From Pseudescherichia sp039594205 (GTDB taxonomy: Bacteria > Pseudomonadota > Gammaproteobacteria > Enterobacterales > Enterobacteriaceae), in assembly GCA_039594205.1 (NCBI GenBank), contig JBCNNW010000017.1, positions 1 through 55,611 on the forward strand: DNA of 55,611 nucleotides, written 5' to 3'. Positions within the stretch are counted from its first letter, which is position 1. Every line of letters begins with the position of its first letter. Positions 8,777 through 17,254 of this stretch are shown one piece after another. Position numbers and translations under genes: made by a program. A model generated the notes under the pieces. The model searched no databases and was not told where the DNA came from. It saw nothing but the letters and a program-made list of their open reading frames with translations.

Positions 8777-8807
8777 AAAGGGCAGCCCACGGGCTGCCCT
8801 TTTTTTT
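8777..8807 (+). terminator. Rho-independent terminator of fruBKA
   Basis: The stem AGGGCAGCC/GGCTGCCCT is a perfect 9-bp hairpin with a short CACG-type loop, followed by a run of eight to nine T. It begins about 15 bases after the fruA stop. Confidence 0.92.
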
Positions 8808-8833
8808 GGCCGATGGTGCTACGCTTACCGGGA

Positions 8834-9694
8834 CTACGCGATCGTGGCTGTCTGCACCTGCTGCGCCTTCAGCCACGCAATCTCTTCAGCCCAGATATCG
8901 GAGTTAATGGTTTCAAGGATCAGCGGAATACCGTCGAAGCGGGCATCCTGCATGATCCAGCTAAAAGCTTCGTGGCCAATATTGCCCTCGCCCAGGCTGT
9001 GATGACGGTCTACGCGGCTGGCAAAGGCGCTTTTGGCATCGTTGAGGTGCATACCTCGCAGGTACTGAAAACCGACGATGCGCTCAAACTCGGCAAAGGT
9101 TTTTTCACAGGCCTCGCTGCCGCGCAGATCGTAGCCTGCCGCAAAGGCGTGACAGGTATCAATGCAAACCCCGACGCGGGATTTATCCTCCACGCCGTCA
9201 ATAATCGCCGCCAGGTGCTCAAACTTAAAGCCGAGGTTGCTGCCCTGGCCAGCGGTATTTTCAATCACTGCCGTGACGCCCTCGGTTTTATCCAGCGCGA
9301 TGTTGATCGACTCGGCAATGCGCGCCAGGCAGGCATCCTCCGGGATCTGCATCAGGTGGCTACCGGGGTGGAAGTTCAGCAGGGTTAGCCCCAACTGCTC
9401 GCAGCGCTGCATCTCATCAATAAAGGCTTCCCGGGACTTCTCCAGCGCCTCGGCTACCGGGTGCCCGAGGTTAATCAGATAGCTATCGTGAGGCAGGATC
9501 TGGCCCGGACCAAAGCGGTGTTTTTCACAGGCGGCCTTAAACTCGTCGATGGTGGTGCGAGTGAGCGCGGCTGCCCGCCACTGGCGCTGGTTCTTGGTAA
9601 ACAGGGCAAAGGCGGTGGCCCCAATCTCTGCCGCACGTACGGCGGCATTTGCCACGCCGCCCGCCGCGCTCACGTGCGCGCCAATAAATTTCAT
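8834..9694 (-). CDS. nfo: Endonuclease IV (AP endonuclease) Nfo
   Basis: This 286-residue TIM-barrel enzyme starts MKFIGAHVSAAGG. Metal-binding motifs of the family are all present: NFHPGSHL, AVIENTAGQGSNLG, GVCIDTCHAFAAGYDL, RGMHLNDAKS, DRHHSLGEGNIG and LILETI. It cleaves DNA 5' to abasic sites and oxidised 3' ends in base excision repair. In E. coli the psuTGK region lies between fruA and nfo; here the two are only 72 bases apart and converge at the fruA terminator. Confidence 0.98.
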   Translation of the reverse strand: MKFIGAHVSAAGGVANAAVRAAEIGATAFALFTKNQRQWRAAALTRTTIDEFKAACEKHRFGPGQILPHDSYLINLGHPVAEALEKSREAFIDEMQRCEQLGLTLLNFHPGSHLMQIPEDACLARIAESINIALDKTEGVTAVIENTAGQGSNLGFKFEHLAAIIDGVEDKSRVGVCIDTCHAFAAGYDLRGSEACEKTFAEFERIVGFQYLRGMHLNDAKSAFASRVDRHHSLGEGNIGHEAFSWIMQDARFDGIPLILETINSDIWAEEIAWLKAQQVQTATIA

Positions 9695-9770
9695 ATACCA
9701 CTCCTGTAAAAACCCGCAGGTAAAAGCAAAGGCGTATGATAGCGGGTTAGCGACCGCAGAATGTATTGAT

Positions 9771-10817
9771 TTATGCCATTAGATGATGAACTGCCAGGTT
9801 GATGCCGCCGCCGACGACGATCAGCCAGATAAAGAGCAGCAGCGCCATCAGCAGCGGCCGCGCGCCCGCTTTGCGAATTGCGCTAACGTGGGTCGTCACA
9901 CCCAGCGCCGCCATGGCCATCGCCAGCAGCAGAGTATCCAGCGTGATGAGCATATCGACAGCGGCTTTCGGCAGCAGGCCGAAAGAGTTGCATACCGTCA
10001 CCGCAATAAACAGGATCGCAAACCACGGGATCGTAATTTTGCTGCGTTGCCCGCCGTTAGTGGGAGTCAGCTGCTTTACGCGGGCAGCAAGCAGGATCAG
10101 GAACGGGGCCAGCATCATCACGCGCAGCATTTTAGCGATCACCGCTGCGCTCTCGGTTTCCGGGCTAACGGCGTGGCCCGCGGCAACCACCTGCGCTACC
10201 TCGTGCATCGTCGAACCAATATAGATGCCGTAGCTCTCCGGCGTGAACCAGTGCATAAGCAGAGGATAGAGAGCAGGGTAGATAAAAATAGCCAGCGTGC
10301 CAAAAATCATCACCGTCGCGATGGCCACGGCTACCTTGCTGGACTCGGCTTTCAGCACCGGCTCGGTGGCCAGCACCGCCGCCGCGCCGCAGATGCTGCT
10401 GCCTGCCCCGATCAGCCAGCTGGTGTGCTTGTCGAGGCCAAAAACTCTCTGGCCCAAAAAGCAGGCGAGTAAAAAAGTGCTGGAGAGGGTCAGGATATCA
10501 ATCACGATGCCGCTGACGCCGACGTCAGCAATCTGGGAAAAGGTCAGGCGAAAGCCATACAGAACGATCCCTAGCCGCAGCAGATGCTGTTTGGCAAACA
10601 GGATACCCCCTTCACACGGTAGGGCGATTCGTGGATAAAAGGTATTGCCGATAATCATCCCGATCAAGATGGCCAGCGAGAGAGCGCTAAAACCGGCTCC
10701 GGAAACGGCAGGTAGAGTACCGCTCCACAGCGCCACGCCCGCGACGGCCGCGCTGAGCGCCAGGCCCGGAACGAAATGCCGCATGCTACGATGATATTTT
10801 AATGTCAGTTCAGCCAT
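9771..10817 (-). CDS. yeiH: UPF0324 membrane protein YeiH (putative sulfate/sulfite exporter family)
   Basis: This 348-residue polytopic inner-membrane protein has about ten hydrophobic segments. Family motifs include ALSLAILIGMIIGNTFYP, LRLGIVLYGFRLTFSQIADV, TSWLIGAGSSICGAAAVLAT and YIGSTMHEVAQVVAAG. Its length and sequence match E. coli YeiH. The family is annotated as putative sulfate exporters on limited evidence. It is divergent from yeiE, the usual arrangement, and is probably controlled by YeiE through the AT-rich palindrome between them. Confidence 0.92.
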   Translation of the reverse strand: MAELTLKYHRSMRHFVPGLALSAAVAGVALWSGTLPAVSGAGFSALSLAILIGMIIGNTFYPRIALPCEGGILFAKQHLLRLGIVLYGFRLTFSQIADVGVSGIVIDILTLSSTFLLACFLGQRVFGLDKHTSWLIGAGSSICGAAAVLATEPVLKAESSKVAVAIATVMIFGTLAIFIYPALYPLLMHWFTPESYGIYIGSTMHEVAQVVAAGHAVSPETESAAVIAKMLRVMMLAPFLILLAARVKQLTPTNGGQRSKITIPWFAILFIAVTVCNSFGLLPKAAVDMLITLDTLLLAMAMAALGVTTHVSAIRKAGARPLLMALLLFIWLIVVGGGINLAVHHLMA

Positions 10818-10873
10818 AACCTTCTCCTCTGTTGGGATAAAAGGTTACGTCGGGCTGGCTTAAAAATAAAATT

Positions 10874-10895
10874 GATTATATATTTATAATTAATC
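10874..10895. promoter_or_regulatory. Candidate LysR-type operator between yeiH and yeiE
   Basis: Nested inverted repeats are visible: ATTATA-TATT-TATAAT at 10875-10890, flanked by GATTA and TAATC. This AT-rich dyad of the T-N11-A type is typical of LysR-family sites and lies between divergent yeiH and its LysR-type neighbour yeiE. Binding by YeiE is inferred from position. Confidence 0.5.
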
Positions 10896-10940
10896 TATAT
10901 AAGTGGTAAGCGACCGGGCTTGCCCTACAGGATCGCGACC

Positions 10941-11807
10941 ATGCATATCACCCTGCGCCAGCTGGCGGTTTTTGCTGAAGTATTGAAAAGCGGCTCAACA
11001 ACCCAGGCATCCCAAATGCTGGCTCTCTCTCAGTCGGCGGTCAGCGCGGCCCTGACCGATCTGGAAGGGCAGCTGGGCGTGCAGCTTTTTGACCGGGTTG
11101 GCAAGCGGCTGGTGGTTAACGAGCACGGGCGATTGCTTTACCCACGGGCGCTGGCGCTGCTGGAGCAGGCCACGGAAATAGAGCAGCTGTTCCGGGAAGA
11201 TAACGGGGCGATCCGCGTCTACGCCAGCAGTACGGTTGGCAACTATATCCTGCCGGAGATCATTGCCCGCTACCGCCGTGACTTTCCAGGGTTGCCGCTG
11301 GAGATGAGCGTAGGCAATAGCCAGGACGTCATTAACGCGGTAGCGGACTTCCGCGTTGACATTGGCCTGATTGAGGGGCCATGTCATACCGCAGAGATCG
11401 TCTCTGAACCCTGGCTGGAGGATGAACTGGTGGTGTTTGCCTCCCCGGCTTCGCCGCTGTTGCAGGGGGAGGTGACCCTCGAGCGCCTTGCCAGCGCGCC
11501 GTGGATCCTGCGCGAACGCGGTTCTGGTACCCGGGAGCTGGTGGATTATCTGCTGCTTTCCCACCTGCCGCAGTTTCATCTTGGAATGGAGTTGGGTAAC
11601 TCAGAGGCCATCAAGCATGCGGTACGTCATGGGCTGGGGATCAGCTGTCTGTCGCGGCGGGTGATTGCCGAGCAGCTTGAGACCGGCACGCTCAAGGAGA
11701 TCGCTATCCCGCTGCCGCGGCTGGTGCGCACCCTGTGGCGCATTCATCACCGACAGAAGCATCTCTCTAACGCCCTGAAGCGCTTTTTGCGCTACTGTGA
11801 AATATAG
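10941..11807 (+). CDS. yeiE: LysR-type transcriptional regulator YeiE
   Basis: This 288-residue protein starts MHITLRQLAVFAEVLKSGST, from the ATG at 10941; seven upstream in-frame codons lack family support. The N-terminal winged helix-turn-helix spans roughly residues 1-60 (TQASQMLALSQSAVSAALTD). The effector domain includes ASSTVGNYILPEIIARY, GNSEAIKHAVRHGLGISCLS and WRIHHRQKHLSNALKRFL. It closely matches E. coli YeiE, slightly shorter at the C-terminus. YeiE homologues have been linked to sulfite response and iron homeostasis. It is divergent from yeiH. Confidence 0.95.
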   Translation: MHITLRQLAVFAEVLKSGSTTQASQMLALSQSAVSAALTDLEGQLGVQLFDRVGKRLVVNEHGRLLYPRALALLEQATEIEQLFREDNGAIRVYASSTVGNYILPEIIARYRRDFPGLPLEMSVGNSQDVINAVADFRVDIGLIEGPCHTAEIVSEPWLEDELVVFASPASPLLQGEVTLERLASAPWILRERGSGTRELVDYLLLSHLPQFHLGMELGNSEAIKHAVRHGLGISCLSRRVIAEQLETGTLKEIAIPLPRLVRTLWRIHHRQKHLSNALKRFLRYCEI

Positions 11808-11936
11808 GGTTTCTGTGCTTTACTTATAATCCATTACCGATCATGAAGGTCTCTTATAACCGCATATTTGAGCCAGAAGGATGTGGTGACGTCTGCTACA
11901 ATCCCGCCTCATTTTTTTGATGGATAGCATTTTCAT

Positions 11937-13406
11937 ATGGTTTCCGATACTAAAACCACACAAGCGCCCACGCTTCGCCGTGAACTCAAGGCGCGTCACC
12001 TGACAATGATCGCCATTGGCGGATCGATTGGCACAGGTCTCTTTGTTGCCAGCGGCGCAACCATCTCCCAGGCGGGTCCCGGTGGCGCGCTGCTCTCCTA
12101 TATTTTGATTGGCCTGATGGTCTACTTCCTGATGACCAGCCTTGGTGAGCTGGCGGCCTATATGCCGGTATCCGGCTCGTTCGCGACCTATGGTCAGAAG
12201 TATGTCGAAGAGGGCTTTGGCTTCGCGCTGGGCTGGAACTACTGGTACAACTGGGCGGTGACCATCGCCGTTGACCTGGTGGCCGCGCAGCTGGTCATGA
12301 GCTGGTGGTTCCCGGACACGCCGGGCTGGATCTGGAGTGCGCTGTTCCTGGCGGCCATCGTTTTACTGAACTGGATCTCGGTGAAGGGCTTTGGCGAGGC
12401 GGAGTACTGGTTCTCCTTAATCAAGGTTGCCACCGTCATTATCTTTATCATCATCGGTGTGCTGATGATCCTCGGCATCTTCCATGGTGAAAAACCGGCT
12501 GGCTGGAGCAACTGGGGCATCGGCGATGCACCCTTCGCTGGCGGCTTTGCGGCTATGATCGGCGTGGCGATGATCGTGGGTTTCTCCTTCCAGGGAACCG
12601 AGCTTATTGGTATTGCGGCCGGTGAATCGGAAGATCCGGAGAAGAACATTCCGCGCGCGGTGCGTCAGGTATTCTGGCGTATTCTGCTGTTCTACGTGTT
12701 TGCCATTCTGATTATTAGCCTGATTATCCCTTATACCGATCCGAGCCTGCTGCGTAACGATGTGAAAGACATCAGCGTCAGCCCGTTTACCCTGGTATTC
12801 CAGCACGCGGGTCTGCTCTCGGCGGCGGCAGTGATGAATGCGGTGATCCTGACGGCGGTGCTCTCAGCCGGTAACTCCGGCATGTATGCCTCCACGCGTA
12901 TGCTCTACACCCTGGCCTGCGACGGTAAAGCGCCCCGTATCTTTGCCCGTCTGTCGAAGGGCGGCGTACCACGCAACGCCCTGTATGCGACCACGGTGAT
13001 TGCCGGGCTTTGCTTCCTGACCTCAATGTTTGGTAACCAGACGGTCTACCTGTGGCTGCTCAACACCTCGGGCATGACCGGGTTTATCGCCTGGTTGGGA
13101 ATTGCAATTAGCCACTACCGTTTCCGTCGCGGCTATGTGATGCAGGGCCATAAGCTGAGCGATCTGCCGTACCGCTCCGGCTTCTTCCCGCTGGGTCCCA
13201 TTTTTGCTTTTGTACTCTGTCTGATCATCACCCTGGGTCAGAACTACCAGGCTTTCCTTGAGGACACTATTGACTGGGGCGGGGTGGCTGCGACCTATAT
13301 CGGTATTCCGCTGTTCCTGATCATCTGGTTCGGCTACAAGCTGACCCGCGGAACTCAATTTGTCAGCTACAAGGACATGGAGTTCCCGGCAAGATTTACC
13401 AAATAA
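11937..13406 (+). CDS. lysP: Lysine-specific permease LysP
   Basis: This 489-residue amino acid-polyamine-organocation transporter is the same length as E. coli LysP and almost collinear. The N-terminus has LRRELKARHLTMIAIGGSIG and TGLFVASGATISQAGPGG, followed by the consensus ELAAYMPVSGSFATYG. About twelve membrane segments are visible. It imports L-lysine with protons and, in E. coli, also acts as the lysine-sensing partner of CadC. It stands as a single gene with its own terminator. Confidence 0.98.
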   Translation: MVSDTKTTQAPTLRRELKARHLTMIAIGGSIGTGLFVASGATISQAGPGGALLSYILIGLMVYFLMTSLGELAAYMPVSGSFATYGQKYVEEGFGFALGWNYWYNWAVTIAVDLVAAQLVMSWWFPDTPGWIWSALFLAAIVLLNWISVKGFGEAEYWFSLIKVATVIIFIIIGVLMILGIFHGEKPAGWSNWGIGDAPFAGGFAAMIGVAMIVGFSFQGTELIGIAAGESEDPEKNIPRAVRQVFWRILLFYVFAILIISLIIPYTDPSLLRNDVKDISVSPFTLVFQHAGLLSAAAVMNAVILTAVLSAGNSGMYASTRMLYTLACDGKAPRIFARLSKGGVPRNALYATTVIAGLCFLTSMFGNQTVYLWLLNTSGMTGFIAWLGIAISHYRFRRGYVMQGHKLSDLPYRSGFFPLGPIFAFVLCLIITLGQNYQAFLEDTIDWGGVAATYIGIPLFLIIWFGYKLTRGTQFVSYKDMEFPARFTK

Positions 13407-13420
13407 ACGCTTTCACTATC

Positions 13421-13450
13421 AAGCCCTTTCATTTTGAAAGGGCTTTTTTT
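13421..13450 (+). terminator. Rho-independent terminator of lysP
   Basis: The stem AAGCCCTTTC/GAAAGGGCTT with an ATTTT loop is followed by seven T. It starts 15 bases after the lysP stop. Confidence 0.93.
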
Positions 13451-13499
13451 CGTCCATCGTTTCGCCATACTCCACCGTGCTGACATAACTTTTAACAAT

Positions 13500-13518
13500 T
13501 TAATTGATAATCATTATT
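13500..13518. promoter_or_regulatory. Fur box upstream of cirA
   Basis: The core GATAATCATTAT matches 12 consecutive positions of the Fur consensus; 14 of 19 positions match overall. It is about 105 bases before the cirA ATG, as expected for an iron-repressed promoter. Confidence 0.82.
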
Positions 13519-13623
13519 ATTTGCTTTATCGTTACGATCACCTCGCCAACGTAGCGGGAGTGAGACAAAACCACGTGAGCAAAACCTTTTAGATTTGTTG
13601 TAGTTATCTCATGGAGAAATGGA

Positions 13624-15606
13624 ATGTTTAGGTTGAATCCCATCGTGCGGGGAGGGCTTTGTGCGTCCGCAATGGCGCTGGCGCTGCCCGCTTTCGCAGT
13701 TGAAAGCGAGTCTGACACGCTGGTCGTAACCGCCGCTGCCACGGAACAGAATCTGAAGGATGCCCCGGCCAGTATTAGCGTTGTGACGCAGCAGGACCTG
13801 CAGCGCCGACCGGTCAATAATCTGAAAGATGTGCTGCAGGACGTGCCGGGCGTACAGCTCACCAACGAGGGTGACAACCGTAAGGGCGTCAGCATTCGCG
13901 GCCTCGACAGCAGCTACACGCTGATCCTGATCGACGGCAAGCGCGTAAACTCCCGCAACGCGGTCTTCCGCCACAATGACTTTGACCTGAACTGGATCCC
14001 GGTAGATGCCATCGAGCGTATTGAAGTGGTACGCGGCCCGATGTCATCTCTCTATGGCTCTGACGCGCTGGGCGGCGTGGTCAACATCATCACCAAAAAG
14101 GTGGGGCAGCAGTGGACCGGTACCCTCTCTGCGGATACGACCATTCAGGAGAAGCGCGATCGTGGCGATACGTACAACGGCCAGTTCTATACCAGCGGCC
14201 CACTGGTGGATGGCGTGCTTGGCATGAAGGCCTTCGGCAGCGTGGCAAAGCGTGAAAAGGACAAGCAGGAGCCGTCTGACACCACCGCTAACGGCGAGAC
14301 CCCGCGCATCGAAGGTTTCACCAGCCGCGATGCAAACGTCGAGTTTGCCTGGACGCCGTCGGAAAATCACGACTTTACCGCCGGGTATGGCTTTGACCGC
14401 CAGGATAGGAACTCTGACTCCCTCGATCGCAACCGTCTTGAGCGTGAAAACTACTCCCTGAGCCACAACGGCCGCTGGGACGTCGGCACCAGCGAGCTAA
14501 AGTTCTACGGCGAGAAGGTAGATAATAAAGATCCGGGCAGCAAAGGCATTACCTCAGAGAACAACACCGTAGATGGCAAATATGTCCTGCCGCTGGAGAT
14601 GATTAACCAGTTCGTGACCGTCGGCGGCGAGTGGCGTCACGACAAGCTCAAGGATCCGGTTAACCTCACTGGGGGGAGCAGCAGCAGCACCTCTGCCAGC
14701 CAGTACGCGCTGTTTATTGAAGACGAGTGGCGTATTTTCGAGCCGCTGGCACTGACCACCGGTGTCCGTATGGACGATCACGAAACCTACGGGGATCACT
14801 ATAGCCCACGCGCCTACCTCGTCTACAACGCTACCGACACCGTCACTGTGAAAGGCGGCTGGGCGACGGCGTTCAAAGCGCCTTCTTTATTACAGCTCAG
14901 CCCGGACTGGGCAACTAACTCCTGCCGCGGCAGCTGCCGGATCGTCGGTAGCCCGGACCTGAAGCCGGAGACCAGCGAAAGCGTTGAGCTGGGGCTTTAC
15001 TACAGCGGAGAGGAGGGCTGGCTGGAGGGCATAGAGGGGAGCATTACCGCCTTCCAGAATGACGTTGACGATATGATCAGTATCAACCGGACGGCGGATG
15101 CCGCAGCCGCACCGTCCTACTCTAACTTTGTCGGCTTCTATACCAACGCCAACGGCCGCCGCGTGCCGACCTTCCGCTACTTCAACGTAAACAAGGCGCG
15201 TATTCGCGGCGTAGAGACCGAGCTAAAGGTGCCGTTTGACGATGCGTGGAAGCTGACTCTTAACTACACCTATAACGACGGTCGCGATCTCAGCGACGGC
15301 GGCGATAAACCGCTGGAGGAGCTGCCTTTCCATACTGCAAACGGCACCCTGGACTGGCAAGCGATGCAGGACTGGTCGTTCTACGTCACCGGTAACTATA
15401 CCGGTGAGAAGCGTGACGTTAGCAACACGGGCAAAACACCGGGCGGCTACGTGATCTGGAACGCGGGTGGGGCATGGCAGGCAACGAAAAACGTCAAGCT
15501 GCGCGCCGGCGTGCTCAACCTTACCGATAAGGATCTGAGCCGCGACGACTATAGCTACAATGAGGATGGCCGACGCTATTTTATGGCTGTTGACTACCGC
15601 TTTTAG
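13624..15606 (+). CDS. cirA: Catecholate siderophore receptor CirA (TonB-dependent outer membrane receptor)
   Basis: This 660-residue protein has a signal peptide to about residue 24 and a TonB box region SDTLVVTA. The plug domain (about 30-155) includes VSIRGLDSSYTLILIDGKRV and IERIEVVRGPMSSLYGSDAL. The 22-strand barrel ends in the outer-membrane signature YFMAVDYRF with terminal phenylalanine. It matches E. coli CirA, which takes up linear catecholates and is used by colicin I. Fur repression is indicated by the box at 13500. In E. coli, RyhB promotes cirA translation through the 5' leader; the 105-base leader here could allow the same, but pairing was not tested. Confidence 0.97.
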   Translation: MFRLNPIVRGGLCASAMALALPAFAVESESDTLVVTAAATEQNLKDAPASISVVTQQDLQRRPVNNLKDVLQDVPGVQLTNEGDNRKGVSIRGLDSSYTLILIDGKRVNSRNAVFRHNDFDLNWIPVDAIERIEVVRGPMSSLYGSDALGGVVNIITKKVGQQWTGTLSADTTIQEKRDRGDTYNGQFYTSGPLVDGVLGMKAFGSVAKREKDKQEPSDTTANGETPRIEGFTSRDANVEFAWTPSENHDFTAGYGFDRQDRNSDSLDRNRLERENYSLSHNGRWDVGTSELKFYGEKVDNKDPGSKGITSENNTVDGKYVLPLEMINQFVTVGGEWRHDKLKDPVNLTGGSSSSTSASQYALFIEDEWRIFEPLALTTGVRMDDHETYGDHYSPRAYLVYNATDTVTVKGGWATAFKAPSLLQLSPDWATNSCRGSCRIVGSPDLKPETSESVELGLYYSGEEGWLEGIEGSITAFQNDVDDMISINRTADAAAAPSYSNFVGFYTNANGRRVPTFRYFNVNKARIRGVETELKVPFDDAWKLTLNYTYNDGRDLSDGGDKPLEELPFHTANGTLDWQAMQDWSFYVTGNYTGEKRDVSNTGKTPGGYVIWNAGGAWQATKNVKLRAGVLNLTDKDLSRDDYSYNEDGRRYFMAVDYRF

Positions 15607-15615
15607 TAGGTAATA

Positions 15616-15641
15616 AAAAGAGGGGGGAGTGAACCCCCTTA
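15616..15641 (-). terminator. Hairpin between cirA and the holin-like gene, probable terminator for the minus-strand pair
   Basis: AGGGGG and CCCCCT arms pair around a short loop. Read on the minus strand the stem is followed by CTTTTTATT, a usable U-tract just after the holin-like gene. On the plus strand the tail is poor, so termination of cirA here is less certain. Confidence 0.6.
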
Positions 15642-15651
15642 AACCTACAAC

Positions 15652-15963
15652 TTATTTCTTATTGTCAGAAGAGATATAGTGCTTAATCACTCCTATGATA
15701 ATGGCCCTGATTTTATAGGGCCCAATGAAACCAGTGATAATCCCGACTAAAGGAAATAACAGGTGATAGTGGCTGCCATGAAGTAACACATCTAAAAAGG
15801 CCAGCGCGCTGACGACGCAGACCAGACTGCTTATAATAATATTCCCCGGAGAGGCTTTATCAACATATCCTGACCAGCAGGAGACGATAAAAGCACTCAA
15901 GCCGCAAAATGTAGCCAGTGGGTGGTTTACTAAGAAAAAACCCAGATTAGCGAGATAGCTCAT
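15652..15963 (-). CDS. Small phage-like holin family protein (lambda S-like topology)
   Basis: This 103-residue protein starts MSYLANLGFFLVNHPLATF. Three hydrophobic segments are visible at roughly 8-30, 40-61 and 66-93 and the protein ends in a polar basic tail (SSDNKK), the layout of class I holins. The middle and last segments (IIISSLVCVVSALAFLDVLL, PLVGIITGFIGPYKIRAIII) resemble the lambda-family holins in order and spacing. Holins form inner-membrane holes that release an endolysin or other cargo. There is no endolysin, spanin or phage gene nearby. Its start overlaps the 3' end of the upstream LysR-type gene by 17 bases, so the two are co-transcribed. Base composition is AT-rich compared with neighbours, a sign of transfer. 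The assignment rests on topology and partial resemblance. Confidence 0.7.
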   Translation of the reverse strand: MSYLANLGFFLVNHPLATFCGLSAFIVSCWSGYVDKASPGNIIISSLVCVVSALAFLDVLLHGSHYHLLFPLVGIITGFIGPYKIRAIIIGVIKHYISSDNKK

Positions 15964-16831
15964 TGCGGGTGTGACCCGATTGTTTTAAATCGGTAAATAC
16001 TGCGGACAACACCTGTGCTGTCTCTTTATTATTTTTAGCTTTCCACTGCGAGTAGAACCAGAGCGTTTTACTGATCATGCTTCTCTTTAATACCACGGAC
16101 CCGTCAACGTTAAGCAGACTCAAAAGCGGATCCGTTGAGAGGATCACGGCGTGATGGTTGTTGACTTTGTGCATCATATTAATCAGATCGCTGTCAGAAA
16201 TTTTTTTGATGTTCCTGAACTTTATTTTATCCTGGGTAAAGAGATCGGTTACGCTCCTGTCATTATCAAAATCATGATAAACGTCAACCTCTCCTCCACG
16301 GATCATCTTTTCACAGGCGGCGGGCGTCGAGTTAATATAGATATCAAAGGATACTGGCTCGGCTCGTCCATACTGGCTGGGGTAATTTTTATCTGCAATA
16401 ACAATATCATAGAAGTGAAGCTCTGAGGGCAGGTCGTCCTGCTTTATCTCATCAATGAGCGTAAATTCATTGTTGATATTGTTATTGGTTAGCGCAACGC
16501 TTAGGTGGCTTATAATTGATGTGGGAATATTTCGGCTGCATAGAACTCTTGTCACGGGCAATCCGTCGTCGGTATGCATGCAGTGCTCGATTTTAACGAG
16601 ATCGTTATAGTAGGGCACAATCTTATTGTATAAGATTGTGCCGAATTTACTGGGTGTCATTCCCTCCTTGGTTCTGATAAACAAGGGGATACCCAGGGCC
16701 TGCTCGATATCCGATATTGCCTTACTCATTGGCGTTCTTGATATGTGCATTCGCTGACAGGCTTTGCTTACGCTGCCTTCCTCCATTACCGCTATAAAAT
16801 ATTTAAGTTTATTAGAGATAAAAAGGTTCAT
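15947..16831 (-). CDS. LysR-type transcriptional regulator paired with a holin-like gene
   Basis: This 294-residue protein has an N-terminal winged helix: KLKYFIAVMEEGSVSKACQR, then MHISRTPMSKAISDIEQALG and IPLFIRTKEGMTPSKFG, the classic LysR-type DNA-binding region (residues about 5-70). The effector domain is divergent from named regulators I recognise. The start ATG at 16831 follows GGAGGGAG. The gene overlaps the holin-like gene by 17 bases, so it probably regulates its own operon. A GATTAA/TTAATC palindrome lies 154 bases upstream. Codon use is AT-rich, unlike cirA and yeiG on either side. LysR-type regulators control holin-linked export in some enterobacteria (chitinase and insecticidal toxin loci), which gives a possible but unproven role. 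Confidence 0.88.
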   Translation of the reverse strand: MNLFISNKLKYFIAVMEEGSVSKACQRMHISRTPMSKAISDIEQALGIPLFIRTKEGMTPSKFGTILYNKIVPYYNDLVKIEHCMHTDDGLPVTRVLCSRNIPTSIISHLSVALTNNNINNEFTLIDEIKQDDLPSELHFYDIVIADKNYPSQYGRAEPVSFDIYINSTPAACEKMIRGGEVDVYHDFDNDRSVTDLFTQDKIKFRNIKKISDSDLINMMHKVNNHHAVILSTDPLLSLLNVDGSVVLKRSMISKTLWFYSQWKAKNNKETAQVLSAVFTDLKQSGHTRNELSR

Positions 16832-16984
16832 TACTCCCTCCGTCAGTGTGAATACTGCATCATAGGTAAGTTAGCACCGAACAATCTGTTAACAATGTGC
16901 ATTTTCAATAGGCATATGCCTGAGAAAGGTACGGCTATTCTATAACGCTGCATTTTTTTAACTTAAAAAAATAAATGTCGACAC

Positions 16985-17001
16985 GATTAATAAATTTAAT
17001 C
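16985..17001. promoter_or_regulatory. Candidate LysR-type operator upstream of the LysR-holin pair
   Basis: GATTAA and TTAATC are separated by five bases and contain a T-N11-A core. The dyad lies in the AT-rich region upstream of the LysR-type gene. Autoregulation is typical of this family; binding here is inferred only. Confidence 0.4.
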
Positions 17002-17113
17002 AATGTGTTTTACTGCTCATTTTATTTGTTAATAATTAGCCGCTATGCGGCGTCATGCTTGATGTTAATGAGAGAGAGCAGGTAGGCAGACGCGATAAAA
17101 TGGAGGGTTGATT

Positions 17114-17194
17114 GTGAAATTTTATTTCAAATTATGTAGGCCAGGTCACGGATATATTGTAACGAAACCCAAGGGGTATTTAGCAAAAGAATAA
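17114..17194 (+). CDS. Possible 26-residue basic small protein
   Basis: A GTG codon at 17114 is preceded by a strong ribosome-binding site (GGAGGG, six bases before). It opens a 26-codon frame beginning VKFYFKLCRPGHGYIVTK and ending at TAA. The product is basic and has one cysteine. The frame is followed 20 bases later by a 9-bp perfect hairpin. A good RBS plus a downstream hairpin in an otherwise empty 420-base interval is the only evidence; I recognise no relative. It could be chance. Confidence 0.35.
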   Translation: MKFYFKLCRPGHGYIVTKPKGYLAKE

Positions 17195-17213
17195 AGAAGT
17201 TTAGCAATATTTA

Positions 17214-17240
17214 ACTACCCCGCCGTTAACGGGGTAGTCT
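17214..17240. terminator. Hairpin between the small ORF and yeiG, weak terminator
   Basis: The stem ACTACCCCG/CGGGGTAGT is a perfect 9-bp hairpin with a seven-base loop. T-runs on either side are short, so it may act as a weak bidirectional terminator for the end of yeiG (minus) and the small frame (plus). Confidence 0.5.
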
Positions 17241-17254
17241 TATTAGTATGGCAC

